DNA of 33,748 bases, from the NCBI RefSeq assembly GCF_002014975.1, contig NZ_MUXV01000021.1, forward strand, positions 1-33,748, written 5' to 3'. Position 1 is the stretch's first letter. Each line of letters begins with the position of its first letter. Shown one piece after another: positions 13,301-21,163 of the stretch. The notes beneath the pieces were generated by a model. The model ran no database searches. It was not told the DNA's origin and was given only the letters and a program-made list of their open reading frames with translations. A program made the position numbers and the translations under genes. This DNA comes from Moraxella bovis (GTDB lineage: Bacteria; Pseudomonadota; Gammaproteobacteria; Pseudomonadales; Moraxellaceae).

Positions 13301-14301
13301 GATAAGTCCATAAAGCCGTCATAAGTTGCATTAAGCATTTGCTGGCGTTCATCGCCAGTTACCCAGTTGCCAAATTGTCCGCCACGAATGCCAAAAGTCG
13401 CCATAAACTCATCAGGGGTTATGTCGTGGTCTCGGTAAGATTGCCCTGTACGCTCTTCATTGACTGCGTTTCTCATGTCGGCTTTGGCAATAGAATTAAA
13501 CTCTCTGTGTTCAGTCCAAAGCTGGCTAAGTTTGTCTATATTTTCAGGGTCTTTTAGGTATTCACGAGCTTCTGATACGTCCTTGAAGTTAATAAGTGCT
13601 GTTTTTTGGCGGTCAGTTTTGGCAGAAATAAAGGCTGTGTCATCCGCTCTGCGTTGGTATATGTCAAAACTTTTTGCCGTCATTATTTTGGGGGATTTTT
13701 GATTGTCATTTTTAGATTGTTCTTTTTGCTTGACTAATATATCCTTGATATTGTCGGTCAAATCATCAATAATAGGCTTGCTGTCAAAATTTCTAAAATC
13801 CTGTGATTGTTTTGAAGCCAGCCTATGTGTTATTCCGTCAATTTTAATTGAAAGGTGTACAAGGTCGTTAATAGTGGTTTGTTTATAAAAACCAATATCG
13901 CCAATTCTTTTCCAGTCGGAACGGTCAAGTTCTGATAATAAACGAGCTTTACCGCCAACATTATTACCGGCAAATTCTTTTAAAAACAACTCTGTTGCAT
14001 TTGGGTTGTTTGCTTCCAAAAGTTGTACTACTGCACTTTGATAGCTTTGTAATTGATTTAACCAGCGATTTAATTTATATTCCTGTCTTGGTTTATTTGG
14101 CATACTATCTTTAAAAGCAGAAGCGAGAGCTGATATTTGCTTATCTTCAATCGCCATAATATCTTTGTCAGACCAAAGTTTTGATAGCGGTAATTTTTTA
14201 GTCTCTGAATTAGAAACGTCTATCACTCTAAAATAGGTTTCTTTTTTTGCCCCTGCGATATGTTCGCCAAAGTCTTCTAGCTTTTTCTCTTGCTCTTTCA
14301 T
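10354..14301 (-). CDS. Large metallopeptidase-like / DUF5710 / Toprim primase fusion protein
   Basis: 1315 residues. An N-terminal region (about 205-530) has a zinc-metallopeptidase motif HEWWHALDDY (His386, Glu387, His390) with a likely third ligand in EMTARAFE (Glu464), typical of polyvalent proteins of mobile elements. Two DUF5710-like segments follow (about 712-756 and 776-822: the first with YAEKDQAKALGAKWDNVNKTWYAP). Then comes a TraC-type primase end (about 955-1195) with Toprim residues IIMAEGYATG (Glu1085) and IYIGADNDH (Asp1131, Asp1133) and KDWNDVL. Proline/glutamine-rich linkers join the parts. It probably primes the complementary strand in the recipient and may travel with the DNA; the metallopeptidase target is unknown. 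GGAG 6 nt before ATG is a good ribosome site. Confidence 0.8.
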   Translation of the reverse strand: MKEQEKKLEDFGEHIAGAKKETYFRVIDVSNSETKKLPLSKLWSDKDIMAIEDKQISALASAFKDSMPNKPRQEYKLNRWLNQLQSYQSAVVQLLEANNPNATELFLKEFAGNNVGGKARLLSELDRSDWKRIGDIGFYKQTTINDLVHLSIKIDGITHRLASKQSQDFRNFDSKPIIDDLTDNIKDILVKQKEQSKNDNQKSPKIMTAKSFDIYQRRADDTAFISAKTDRQKTALINFKDVSEAREYLKDPENIDKLSQLWTEHREFNSIAKADMRNAVNEERTGQSYRDHDITPDEFMATFGIRGGQFGNWVTGDERQQMLNATYDGFMDLSKALNIEPKAIGLNGRLGIAFGARGSGSASAHYEPNEKVINLTKTRGAGSLAHEWWHALDDYMSSTTRLATQDFKTWASAEGNKLRANLRTEPMNESLKSLIETINKSDFQQRSNNADGLRGKPYFGTMVEMTARAFEGYIQHELSKDGIKNDFLVNIRSEQNWKKNLEAYPYPKTDELEQFSKAYTAVFDTLKDLDKEFVPVQYEPETIIHADTLAIEETTPAETVVSELEIQKQENAPSEPQQTPPTQEQDNQVRQLPSAENKAFINGFLENNGFEKGINVGSYRKQVDSNSLLVVNVANDVSIQRIENGEAKGREVLLSSLAQELDTKEIEQAFTSSRLWQNQLAQSTPPTAQVEQQPTPTAKAPQETALAPNISQYKTKLNTPYAEKDQAKALGAKWDNVNKTWYAPAGLDLNQFKKWLPQERQAENSTGKTPSNDTSNRIYLYTQPSDNPTIQELKAQGIVKFDLQHKLWFAHKDNQDAVRQWTTRPYVPTPEQALTEHLRSMGIAVATGHPIFDERPHRLANEGSTDKNVMYHAYPNPNGVPYARITNFSRNGVSEWTYPTEHLLALRAIEAVERANGGHAPIQSSYTPKTATAPQTTPRTQQAPQKDPEKIALENKMAERAKMLMSFAPVADTKQNYLAKKQVTANNVARIVPDSSSIPEHLQAHIAIGNTPKQYFYLLANNPDNKLVLQRGNLVIPQTNAQGEIRAFETIAYNSKKYALKDAEKKSMMTALGSLEDGKPIIMAEGYATGATLHENTGQSVVVAFGKNGLMDIAKELRSQYPNSKIYIGADNDHSKEVNAGLIDAVAVQQAVQNVYILVPQFEKSDTGKDWNDVLVDKGIDELKRQIKEQLAVINPQNIDKAQNQAQSRQPVQETIQKHPLDPDIIRQNYPTMSEENINTIQMWRKEIPLRYANEPIRAELALSRLENKLPQYAQGEVLTAPKSQTVEQKPPENTMSQPTPQAQQIDNQQGGWKL

Positions 14302-14316
14302 AGTAAACTCCGTTGG

Positions 14317-14670
14317 TTAGTTGTCTTGGACTAGTTCAATGTCATCAGGGTTTCTTAGCAAGGCTTCCAGTCTTTCTATTTGCAAGTCTAGCTCTTTTTG
14401 TGCCTGATTATATTCATCTTGTCCGTTCATTATCCAGCGTTGCTGTGTCGCTTCATCTTGATTTTCATAATCAGGATAATTTACTGGGTTGTGTTCGCTA
14501 TTTTCCCAAATATGCTTTTGGTTTTTAATATGAAGATTTTCTAATTCAGTCATTCTTAAAATCCAAGTTTCATAATTTTCCACAAAAGTCATGTTTTCAC
14601 GCTGACGAGCAAGCACATACTCATCATAGGCTTCTTTTGAAGTAGTATTATTAAAGTCATCTAAATTCAT
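14317..14670 (-). CDS. Acidic hypothetical protein upstream of the primase
   Basis: 117 residues, acidic, helical, without signal peptide or membrane segment. It is rich in N, E, D and Q (NLDDFNNTTSKEAYDEYVLARQREN; QIERLEALLRNPDDIELVQDN). I recognise no family. It starts after AAAGG and ends 15 bp before the primase gene, so they are cotranscribed. A helper or chaperone for the primase or a substrate-recognition partner is conceivable, but nothing in the sequence proves it. Confidence 0.55.
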   Translation of the reverse strand: MNLDDFNNTTSKEAYDEYVLARQRENMTFVENYETWILRMTELENLHIKNQKHIWENSEHNPVNYPDYENQDEATQQRWIMNGQDEYNQAQKELDLQIERLEALLRNPDDIELVQDN

Positions 14671-14734
14671 AAAATTGCACCTTTTTAAAAAACGATTATG
14701 TTAATTAAAAGACAAAAAGAAAAAGGCTAGAAGT

Positions 14735-14762
14735 CTTATATCATATCAGATTTTTTTGTCCG
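14735..14762 (-). promoter_or_regulatory. Candidate promoter for the 117-residue protein and primase
   Basis: Minus strand CGGACA (14762-14757), 16 bp, TATAAG (14740-14735), in the 98-bp gap upstream of the 14670 gene. A copy of the AAAAGACAAAAAG motif (14707-14719) lies in the leader. The match is moderate. Confidence 0.4.
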
Positions 14763-14768
14763 ATTTTT

Positions 14769-15302
14769 TTATTCTTTTTGTCTTGAATTTATGAAATCAA
14801 ACCAAATTTTGCCATTTGTTTGATTGCCATCAAAAGGTTGGCAACAATCTTCATTGGTTTCATTAACAATATTTTGGTCTAGTTGCACAGGAATAGCCAT
14901 TTGTAACATATTGAAAAAATGCAAAGCGTCCACCATATCGTACACATAACATTCAAGAGTAGCTCCGTTGTGGCAATCTTGTTTAGGAAATTCAAGTACA
15001 GTTTTATCCACCGCCATTAGTGTTATATCTACTGTTTCATTAAAATCATACCTTTGCTCCGCTTCTTTTGATAAGGTGTATAAAAGATTTAAACACTGAA
15101 ATTCTTCTTTTATGTTTTTGTTGCTTCTACTATCTACACGATAATTAAAAAAATATAAGACAACATTATCAAGCCCAAATGGTTCAAATGTTTTCTTGAT
15201 AACCTTTGCTACATCAGTAACCCAATCATAAAACTCGGTTGGTGTATAGGTAAAACCGATTGGGTTGATGTCTGTTTTTTCGTTTACTGTAATGTTAGTC
15301 AT
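14769..15302 (-). CDS. Hypothetical protein, unknown
   Basis: 177 residues from the ATG at 15302. GGAG is 9 nt upstream; an ATG at 15317 lies across that ribosome site and is less likely. There is no signal peptide or membrane segment. The sequence (NPIGFTYTPTEFYDWVTDVAKVIKKTFEPFG; YDFNETVDITLMAVDKTVLEFPKQD; YVYDMVDALHFFNML) is a mixed alpha/beta protein, acidic, not recognised. It overlaps the preceding gene by 8 bp, so the two are coupled. Confidence 0.5.
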   Translation of the reverse strand: MTNITVNEKTDINPIGFTYTPTEFYDWVTDVAKVIKKTFEPFGLDNVVLYFFNYRVDSRSNKNIKEEFQCLNLLYTLSKEAEQRYDFNETVDITLMAVDKTVLEFPKQDCHNGATLECYVYDMVDALHFFNMLQMAIPVQLDQNIVNETNEDCCQPFDGNQTNGKIWFDFINSRQKE

Positions 15303-15507
15303 ACTTGGGTGCTCCATTCATTGAATGATGAAAGTATAATTTTTTGGCAATTATATCCAAAAATACAGCTTCAAAATCATATTTAAAATCTATGATTTTT
15401 CCTTCATTTTCATCAATTTCAAACAAAATTTTTTCAATATTTAAAATATCTTTTATATTATCAGTAAATATACCTTTATTTAAACTATGACTGTCTTTGT
15501 CATACAT
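15295..15507 (-). CDS. Small hypothetical protein, unknown
   Basis: 70 residues from the ATG at 15507, with AGG 8 nt upstream. The frame also opens at a TTG at 15534, without a ribosome site. It is acidic, with alternating hydrophobic strands (GKIIDFKYDFEAVFLDIIAKKLYFHH). The end overlaps the 177-residue gene by 8 bp. Family unknown. The 140 bp upstream (15508-15647) is AT-rich and shows no clear promoter or hairpin. Confidence 0.45.
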   Translation of the reverse strand: MYDKDSHSLNKGIFTDNIKDILNIEKILFEIDENEGKIIDFKYDFEAVFLDIIAKKLYFHHSMNGAPKYD

Positions 15508-15647
15508 AAGGAAAACCTGAATATCTTGATACAAAAATTCAGCGTGTATATTTTGGTTGGTTTGTTATGTCTAAATCTCATTAACTAACCCACAATCAAT
15601 ACTATTTAAAGATAAATTTTCTAGTAAAATTTTTTCTATAAGAAGTA

Positions 15648-16274
15648 TTAATGACCTTGAAAAACATACGGTATCTTGTCTATTTTCTCAAAATCACTCA
15701 TTGACATCAGTTTCAATGTTGACTTTTGTTTGATATGTCTGACAAAGTCGCCCCTAAGTCCAAGTTCACTATCCCAACACCAAAAATCCGCACGAGTATC
15801 TACGCTTTTTAGTCTTTGTTTAAGACCTTGTCTTTCTAATTCTTGTCTTGTGAAAACCATGATGTTGCTATCATACATGTCGTCAGTTGTTATGACAGTA
15901 TCAACAGGTAGAGGTTGATTTTGCTTAAAATCTTCAATTGTGAATTCAATCTCTTGTATTGCTGTGTTTGCATAATTGCGATATTTCCAGCCCCATAAGA
16001 CAGTAACTTTTATGTTGTCTGCTTTAGGATGGGGTATTAAAAATAGCAGACCGTTTTCATTGCGACCTCGATAACTCGGCTTTTGCTGTACAACATAAAA
16101 ATATTTGTTTGGGTAAGGTCTGCATAATCTCAGATTATCGGCACTAATACATGCACAATCATCAACAGAGAAACTCACAGGAAAAATCTCAATGTCCTGA
16201 TAAGGCATAAATATATTAATGGCAATGTGCAAATGGTAGTTTGCAAATTCAATTATTACTGTATCATCATTCAT
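15648..16274 (-). CDS. Hypothetical protein coupled to topoisomerase III
   Basis: 208 residues from the ATG at 16274. That ATG overlaps the end of the topoisomerase gene by 8 bp, and the GGAG inside that gene is 9 nt upstream. Longer starts to 16337 exist but lack this support. The protein is beta-rich at the start (DTVIIEFANYHLHIAINIFMPYQDIEIFPVSFSVDD) and contains PYPNKYFYVVQQKP and LLFLIPHPKADNIKVTVLWGWKYRNY. There is no signal peptide or membrane helix, and no recognised family. Translational coupling suggests it is needed in step with TopB. Confidence 0.55.
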   Translation of the reverse strand: MNDDTVIIEFANYHLHIAINIFMPYQDIEIFPVSFSVDDCACISADNLRLCRPYPNKYFYVVQQKPSYRGRNENGLLFLIPHPKADNIKVTVLWGWKYRNYANTAIQEIEFTIEDFKQNQPLPVDTVITTDDMYDSNIMVFTRQELERQGLKQRLKSVDTRADFWCWDSELGLRGDFVRHIKQKSTLKLMSMSDFEKIDKIPYVFQGH

Positions 16275-18513
16275 ATTTTGGTACTCCACCCACTTCATCA
16301 TAATTGGTTTTACATTTTGGGAAACCTGAACAGCCAAAAAAGCTATATGGTTTGCCAGCTTTGCTTGTGCCTTGTCGTAATATCAATTTTTTACCACATT
16401 TTTTGCAATCAAATTCTGATAGATTTTGAGCTGGTTTAGGCTCTTTCTCTACTGGCACACCGTCTTTGTCGTTCATTGTGTGATTGCAGGGGTTTTGTTT
16501 GTCATTCCAGCCAGTACAGCCCCAATAATATTTGCCTTTCTTAAACTTGCTTTCGGCTCGTTTGAGCGGTCTTTGGCATTTAGGACAAGGCGGATTGTTT
16601 GACAAGTCTTCTTTGGGTTTTGGGCTTGGCGGTACATAGCCTTGCTTTAAGCGTTCAATGACAGGATAAATAGTGCTTCTGGCGACTTCATCAGCAAACG
16701 CTTTAACATCAGCTCCTGTTTTAATCTGTTTTTGCTGTTCGTGCCAAATGGCAGTTAAATCAGGGTATTTTACCAAGTCGTCTGCCAAGTCATATAGGGC
16801 TTTGCCCCTGTCGGTTGATATAATGGATTTGCCTTTTTCGGTCAAATAGCCACGATTAAACAGATTATCCATAATCGTTGCCCTTGTCGCTGGCGTTCCA
16901 ATACCGCCATGTTCGCCCTGCTTGTCTTTGTCTTTGTCTTTTAGGACTTTGGCAAGGCGTGGGTCTTTGACATATTTAGCAACTTGGGTTAAATCTTTTA
17001 AGAGCGTTTGCTCGGTGTACAAAGGCTTTGGCTTGGTTTCGCACTCGGTAGCGGTAATATCGCCTGATTGCCCTGCCATACCACTTACAAGACTTCTAAG
17101 GTCAGCTAATTGGGTGTCTTCGTCAGTTGCTACTTCTTCGTTGGTAGGGTCTTTGCGGTACAGAGTTTTCCAGCCCAATGATTTATCAAATCTTGCAGTA
17201 GCAGAAAACTGATAGGGTATACCGTTCACGATGACATCAAGCATTATTGCCGTCTCGTCATACTCATAAGGCGGATAGAATTGGGCGATATAAGAGCGTG
17301 CAATCAGCGTATAAATCTTTTGCTCATCACTGGTTAAATTGCCCCAGTTGCCTTGCGTTTGGGTTGGGATAATGGCGTGGTGTGCTGATATCTTTGATGA
17401 ATTAAAGGCTCGCCCTTTTTGATTGGGGTTGGCGGTTGCACAAAAGACACCTGAATTAGGCAAAGTGCCAGTAATGCCAGCAAACACCGCCCCCACATCA
17501 GCAAACTGTTCATCACTCAAATACTGGCAATCAGAGCGGTTATAAGTGATTAAGTGGTGCTTTTCACGCAGGGCTTGGGTAATTTGGTCTGTCTGTTTGG
17601 CGGATATGCCATAAAGACGGCTTGCGTCCCCTTGCAATTTAATCAGGTTATAGGGTAGGGGAGCAGGGTCAGCACAGGCTTTTGTGGTAGCCACAAGGAT
17701 TTTGGCGTGCTTATTACTTAATAAACTGGCAAGGTTGCCAGCAAAAGCCTTATCAATCAATCGCCCCTTATCGTCTATGGGGTCGGTGTCTTTGGGCTGG
17801 TACTTAGCAGTAAAAGCAACGCCATTCACAACAAAATCGCCTGTAATGGTGTAATAAAAACTCTTTTTATGGCTGGCATTCTCACGGTCTCTGCGTACCA
17901 CCAAGCCCAAAACAACCGTCTGTACTCGTCCAATATGCCAAGTGTCCCTACTTCCTGTTTTGGCTTGCTCACTTAGGCTATATGCACGAGTGAGATTGTA
18001 GCCAACGGACTGGTCGGCAATCGCCCTACTTTCAGCAATCCAGCCTAAATGCTCAAATTCGCTATTGGGGCGTAAATTGGCAAGGGATTTTTTAACAACG
18101 GCAGGGGTGTTGTCGTTAATCAACACTCTAAGCACAGTCTTTTTATTGCCAAAAAACCTAAGTAATTCATCAATGAGTAGCTGTCCTTCTTCGTCAGGGT
18201 CGCCAGCGTTCACAATCGTGGTTGCTTTGCCAGCCAGTTCTTTGATGATTTTTACTTGTTTGGCTTTGTCTTTGGGGACTTTTCTAGGAGCAGGGAATAT
18301 AGGCGGTATTGGCAAATGTTCCATTAGCCAAGTTTCATACTTAGGGTCTATGTCGTCAGGGTCTTTTAAAGCGAGCATATGTCCAAAACACCAAGTAACC
18401 ACATCTTGACTGATTGGGTGCTGATAGTAGCCTTCAAAATTTTTAAAACCACCACCAAGCCCTGTGCAAATAGCCTTCGCCAATTCAGGTTTTTCTGCGA
18501 TAAATAGTCTCAT
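16267..18513 (-). CDS. topB: DNA topoisomerase III (plasmid TraE/TopB type)
   Basis: 748 residues. MRLFIAEKPELAKAI carries the Toprim Glu7; NAGDPDEEGQLLIDELL the acidic triad (Asp105, Asp107, Glu109). LITYNRSDCQYLSDEQ holds the catalytic Tyr324 (type IA topoisomerase YxRxDC pattern). Two C-terminal C4 zinc ribbons (CPKCQRPLKRAE...GCTGWNDKQNPC and CKKCGKKLILRQ...GCSGFPKC) close the protein. Length is close to RP4 TraE (737). It removes linkages in single-stranded DNA during transfer or replication. It lies between the LPD7 gene and unknown genes in the same transcription direction. Confidence 0.95.
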   Translation of the reverse strand: MRLFIAEKPELAKAICTGLGGGFKNFEGYYQHPISQDVVTWCFGHMLALKDPDDIDPKYETWLMEHLPIPPIFPAPRKVPKDKAKQVKIIKELAGKATTIVNAGDPDEEGQLLIDELLRFFGNKKTVLRVLINDNTPAVVKKSLANLRPNSEFEHLGWIAESRAIADQSVGYNLTRAYSLSEQAKTGSRDTWHIGRVQTVVLGLVVRRDRENASHKKSFYYTITGDFVVNGVAFTAKYQPKDTDPIDDKGRLIDKAFAGNLASLLSNKHAKILVATTKACADPAPLPYNLIKLQGDASRLYGISAKQTDQITQALREKHHLITYNRSDCQYLSDEQFADVGAVFAGITGTLPNSGVFCATANPNQKGRAFNSSKISAHHAIIPTQTQGNWGNLTSDEQKIYTLIARSYIAQFYPPYEYDETAIMLDVIVNGIPYQFSATARFDKSLGWKTLYRKDPTNEEVATDEDTQLADLRSLVSGMAGQSGDITATECETKPKPLYTEQTLLKDLTQVAKYVKDPRLAKVLKDKDKDKQGEHGGIGTPATRATIMDNLFNRGYLTEKGKSIISTDRGKALYDLADDLVKYPDLTAIWHEQQKQIKTGADVKAFADEVARSTIYPVIERLKQGYVPPSPKPKEDLSNNPPCPKCQRPLKRAESKFKKGKYYWGCTGWNDKQNPCNHTMNDKDGVPVEKEPKPAQNLSEFDCKKCGKKLILRQGTSKAGKPYSFFGCSGFPKCKTNYDEVGGVPKYE

Positions 18514-18568
18514 TATTTAATCCAAATTCAATTCCTACACCATTAAGGCTATTAAGACAAAAGAAACA

Positions 18569-21130
18569 TCATATTTGACGGCTCTTATCGTGGTTGTCAG
18601 TTGTACGAACTTCAATATCAGGCTTAATTTCATTAACTGGCAGATTTGGCAAATTCAATTCTTTACCCTTTGCCAATGATTTAACGCCATCTTCTAATTG
18701 AACCAATGAAACCTGCAATACTTTGATATTTGGCGTATTTCTGTTTTCATCAAATATTTTATTTTTATAGGCAGTAATATGAACAATATCGCTATCTTTT
18801 AGTGTAGGATAGGTTTGTTTAAGTGTTTCAGGCTCTAAACGCTCTTTTAATGATTTTACAGCGTCATAACCTTTTGTAAACATTTCGCCTTTTAAATTCA
18901 CAGACTGGTTGCTATTAGGTAGAGATACGCTGATAGATTTTTCATTTTCTTTAATCTCAAAACCACGCTCTTTTAATACTCCCACAAGGTCATCACGACT
19001 TTTTATTGAGCCGTCTCTGTACCCATTTTGAACAATTTGGCGAATATCGTTTTTTAGTTCCGTTGCACTTTTTTTAGGCTCTAATGCGACTTCGCTATTT
19101 GCTCTTGACAGTAACCAAGATTTTTGATGAGCTACCACCTGTTTTGAATAATCAACCATTAAACCATCAAATGATTTTATAACTAAATCCCTGTTTGGTT
19201 CATTGAATTTATTTAATGATTGCTCCAAATCAGAACGAGCCAAAACAGCATAGTTTCTTAGGGAAAAATTCTCGTGTGGCATATCATAGCTATCATTTGC
19301 ATAAAACTGCTCTGTCATACGGTTATTAAATTTTAATTCAAAATCACGCTTTACATCATCTGAAATATTCAATTCATTAACCATTTGCTTAATAAAGTAA
19401 GTATCAGAAGTTCTATCTATTGCATAATGATGATTTTTAAATTCAGAAACATCTTTGTTTAACTGATTGGCAATATAGAAATCATTTTTTGGGTCAATCG
19501 CAAAATAATTATCGCTCAATACTTCTTTTTCGCTTGTATAGCCACGCTCATAGTGATTTTCTTTCATCGCAAGAGCGTTGTCTAGAATATCTTGATTTAT
19601 AGAAATGTTGTAATTATGTAAATTTTCAACATTTTTTTGATTTTCCCTATTGTATTCTTGGGCGTTTTGAACTATGATATCTATCAAAGCCCCATTGTGC
19701 CGGTCAGTTTTCGCCTTATAATCTAAGTCGTTGGCTACCATTTCTGGAATGGGGCTTTTTTCATTTTCCAATTCAACCGCTTCAATAGAATAAACTCTAT
19801 TTCCGTCATAGGCAAATTCTTTTATAGTCAATTTCGCCAAATAGACTTCATTATCAATTTTTAAAGGTGCTATTGCTCTATGCACCGCTCCAATATCAGA
19901 ATTCTTGTCAGCACCCTTATGTTCGTGTTGCCAACCAAAAATAGAGTTCTCAAACAACTTATCTGCATTTGATACCGCTATCAAGTGCGTTTTTAAATCA
20001 ACAGATTTCTCATAAGCCTTACCACTCAACATTTTACTCAAAGAATTATTAGAAATAACTGCTTTTATGCCACTATGAAAATTTGTTAATTCCTGCCCAG
20101 TAAAATTCTTAGCATTCTCTTTGGCTTCATTAAAATTTAATGCTTTCCGTTCCATTTTTACACCAGCAAAATCAGCCCCCAATCTATCCAAATAAGCCTT
20201 ATCTTGTTGCTCACTATTAAAGGTATGATAGGCTGGAATATCCAGTACGATAGGCTCTTTAATCGATTCCTGCTTCTGTGTTTCAACTTTGGATTGTTCA
20301 ATATCTTGTTTGATTTCAGGTGCTTTTTGAGCGGTCATTTCCACTTGATTTGTGGTGCGTTCAGCTTGCCTAGCCTTTAATTCCGCCAAATCTTTTTCGT
20401 TCGGCTCATAGCCTTCAACTTCAATACCACGCAAAAACGCTTCTAGCCACGCTTTTTGTTTAAATTCATCTGTGCCTTTTAGCTTAATAGCCGTCCAGTT
20501 CTTAGCCTGTGCCATATCCAGCATGGCGTAAATCGTCTTCTCATCTTGGCGAGAAGTGTGTAGGCTCTTATTACGGTCTTCAAAAGCAATATTTACTTGG
20601 TTTTTATCGTCTTTGTCATAGTAATTGGTCTTTTGGTCTAGCAAATATCTGTTTTTGACAATGCCAAAGTAATTATTTTTGATATTGCTTGGCAATTCAA
20701 ACTCAAAGTCAGATAGGTTTGACGTTTTTTTGGGTGTTGCTGGTGCTTCCTGCTCATTTTCTTTTGTCTTATCAGCAGATACAGCAAGAGCTGATTTTTG
20801 TAATTCTCGCTCTGTGTCGTGTTCTATGGCGTTTGGCAGGTCTAATACTGGTTCATATCTTTGCAAATCCCAAATGGTTTTATGAAAGGTTTTATCGCCT
20901 ACCACGACAGGCTCTTTGCCAAGTTCTGCCAAAACGACTGTATCGCCCACTTGGACACCGCTATCTTTGATAACACTTTCCAAATCCTTTCCCCAACGCT
21001 CGGAAATTGTACCGTCATCTTTTTTAATTTGTGCGTAGTAATTCATTGATTTGGCTGGGTCGTGCAAATAATTGTCTGCACCGTGTGCTAATAATTCGCC
21101 TTTTAGGATGTCTTTTTTATTGTCGCTCAT
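18569..21130 (-). CDS. LPD7-domain protein, relaxase-associated
   Basis: 853 residues. The N-terminus (HGADNYLHDPAKSMNYYAQIKKDDGTISERWGKDLESVI, then VQVGDTVVLAELGKEPVVV) is the small domain often found in TraI-type relaxase tails. Residues about 150-247 (NYFGIVKNRYLLDQKTNYYDKDD... AFEDRNKSLHTSRQDEKTIYAMLDMAQAKNWTAIKLKGTDEF) are a large polyvalent protein-associated domain 7 (LPD7). About 350-450 resembles the Barnase/EndoU/RelE-like nuclease domain of phage and plasmid polyvalent proteins. The rest is helical. In related plasmids LPD7 is fused to a relaxase; here the relaxase (8156-9058) is short, so this may supply the missing parts. A strong ribosome site AAAGGAG precedes the ATG. Confidence 0.75.
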   Translation of the reverse strand: MSDNKKDILKGELLAHGADNYLHDPAKSMNYYAQIKKDDGTISERWGKDLESVIKDSGVQVGDTVVLAELGKEPVVVGDKTFHKTIWDLQRYEPVLDLPNAIEHDTERELQKSALAVSADKTKENEQEAPATPKKTSNLSDFEFELPSNIKNNYFGIVKNRYLLDQKTNYYDKDDKNQVNIAFEDRNKSLHTSRQDEKTIYAMLDMAQAKNWTAIKLKGTDEFKQKAWLEAFLRGIEVEGYEPNEKDLAELKARQAERTTNQVEMTAQKAPEIKQDIEQSKVETQKQESIKEPIVLDIPAYHTFNSEQQDKAYLDRLGADFAGVKMERKALNFNEAKENAKNFTGQELTNFHSGIKAVISNNSLSKMLSGKAYEKSVDLKTHLIAVSNADKLFENSIFGWQHEHKGADKNSDIGAVHRAIAPLKIDNEVYLAKLTIKEFAYDGNRVYSIEAVELENEKSPIPEMVANDLDYKAKTDRHNGALIDIIVQNAQEYNRENQKNVENLHNYNISINQDILDNALAMKENHYERGYTSEKEVLSDNYFAIDPKNDFYIANQLNKDVSEFKNHHYAIDRTSDTYFIKQMVNELNISDDVKRDFELKFNNRMTEQFYANDSYDMPHENFSLRNYAVLARSDLEQSLNKFNEPNRDLVIKSFDGLMVDYSKQVVAHQKSWLLSRANSEVALEPKKSATELKNDIRQIVQNGYRDGSIKSRDDLVGVLKERGFEIKENEKSISVSLPNSNQSVNLKGEMFTKGYDAVKSLKERLEPETLKQTYPTLKDSDIVHITAYKNKIFDENRNTPNIKVLQVSLVQLEDGVKSLAKGKELNLPNLPVNEIKPDIEVRTTDNHDKSRQI

Positions 21131-21163
21131 TGTTAAGCTCCTTTAATCATTGAATTTGATTTT

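Noticed and set aside
10718..13888. Several rightward frames of 60-80 codons inside the primase gene
   Set aside because: They are shadows of the 1315-residue gene: no ribosome sites, low-complexity hydrophobic translations.
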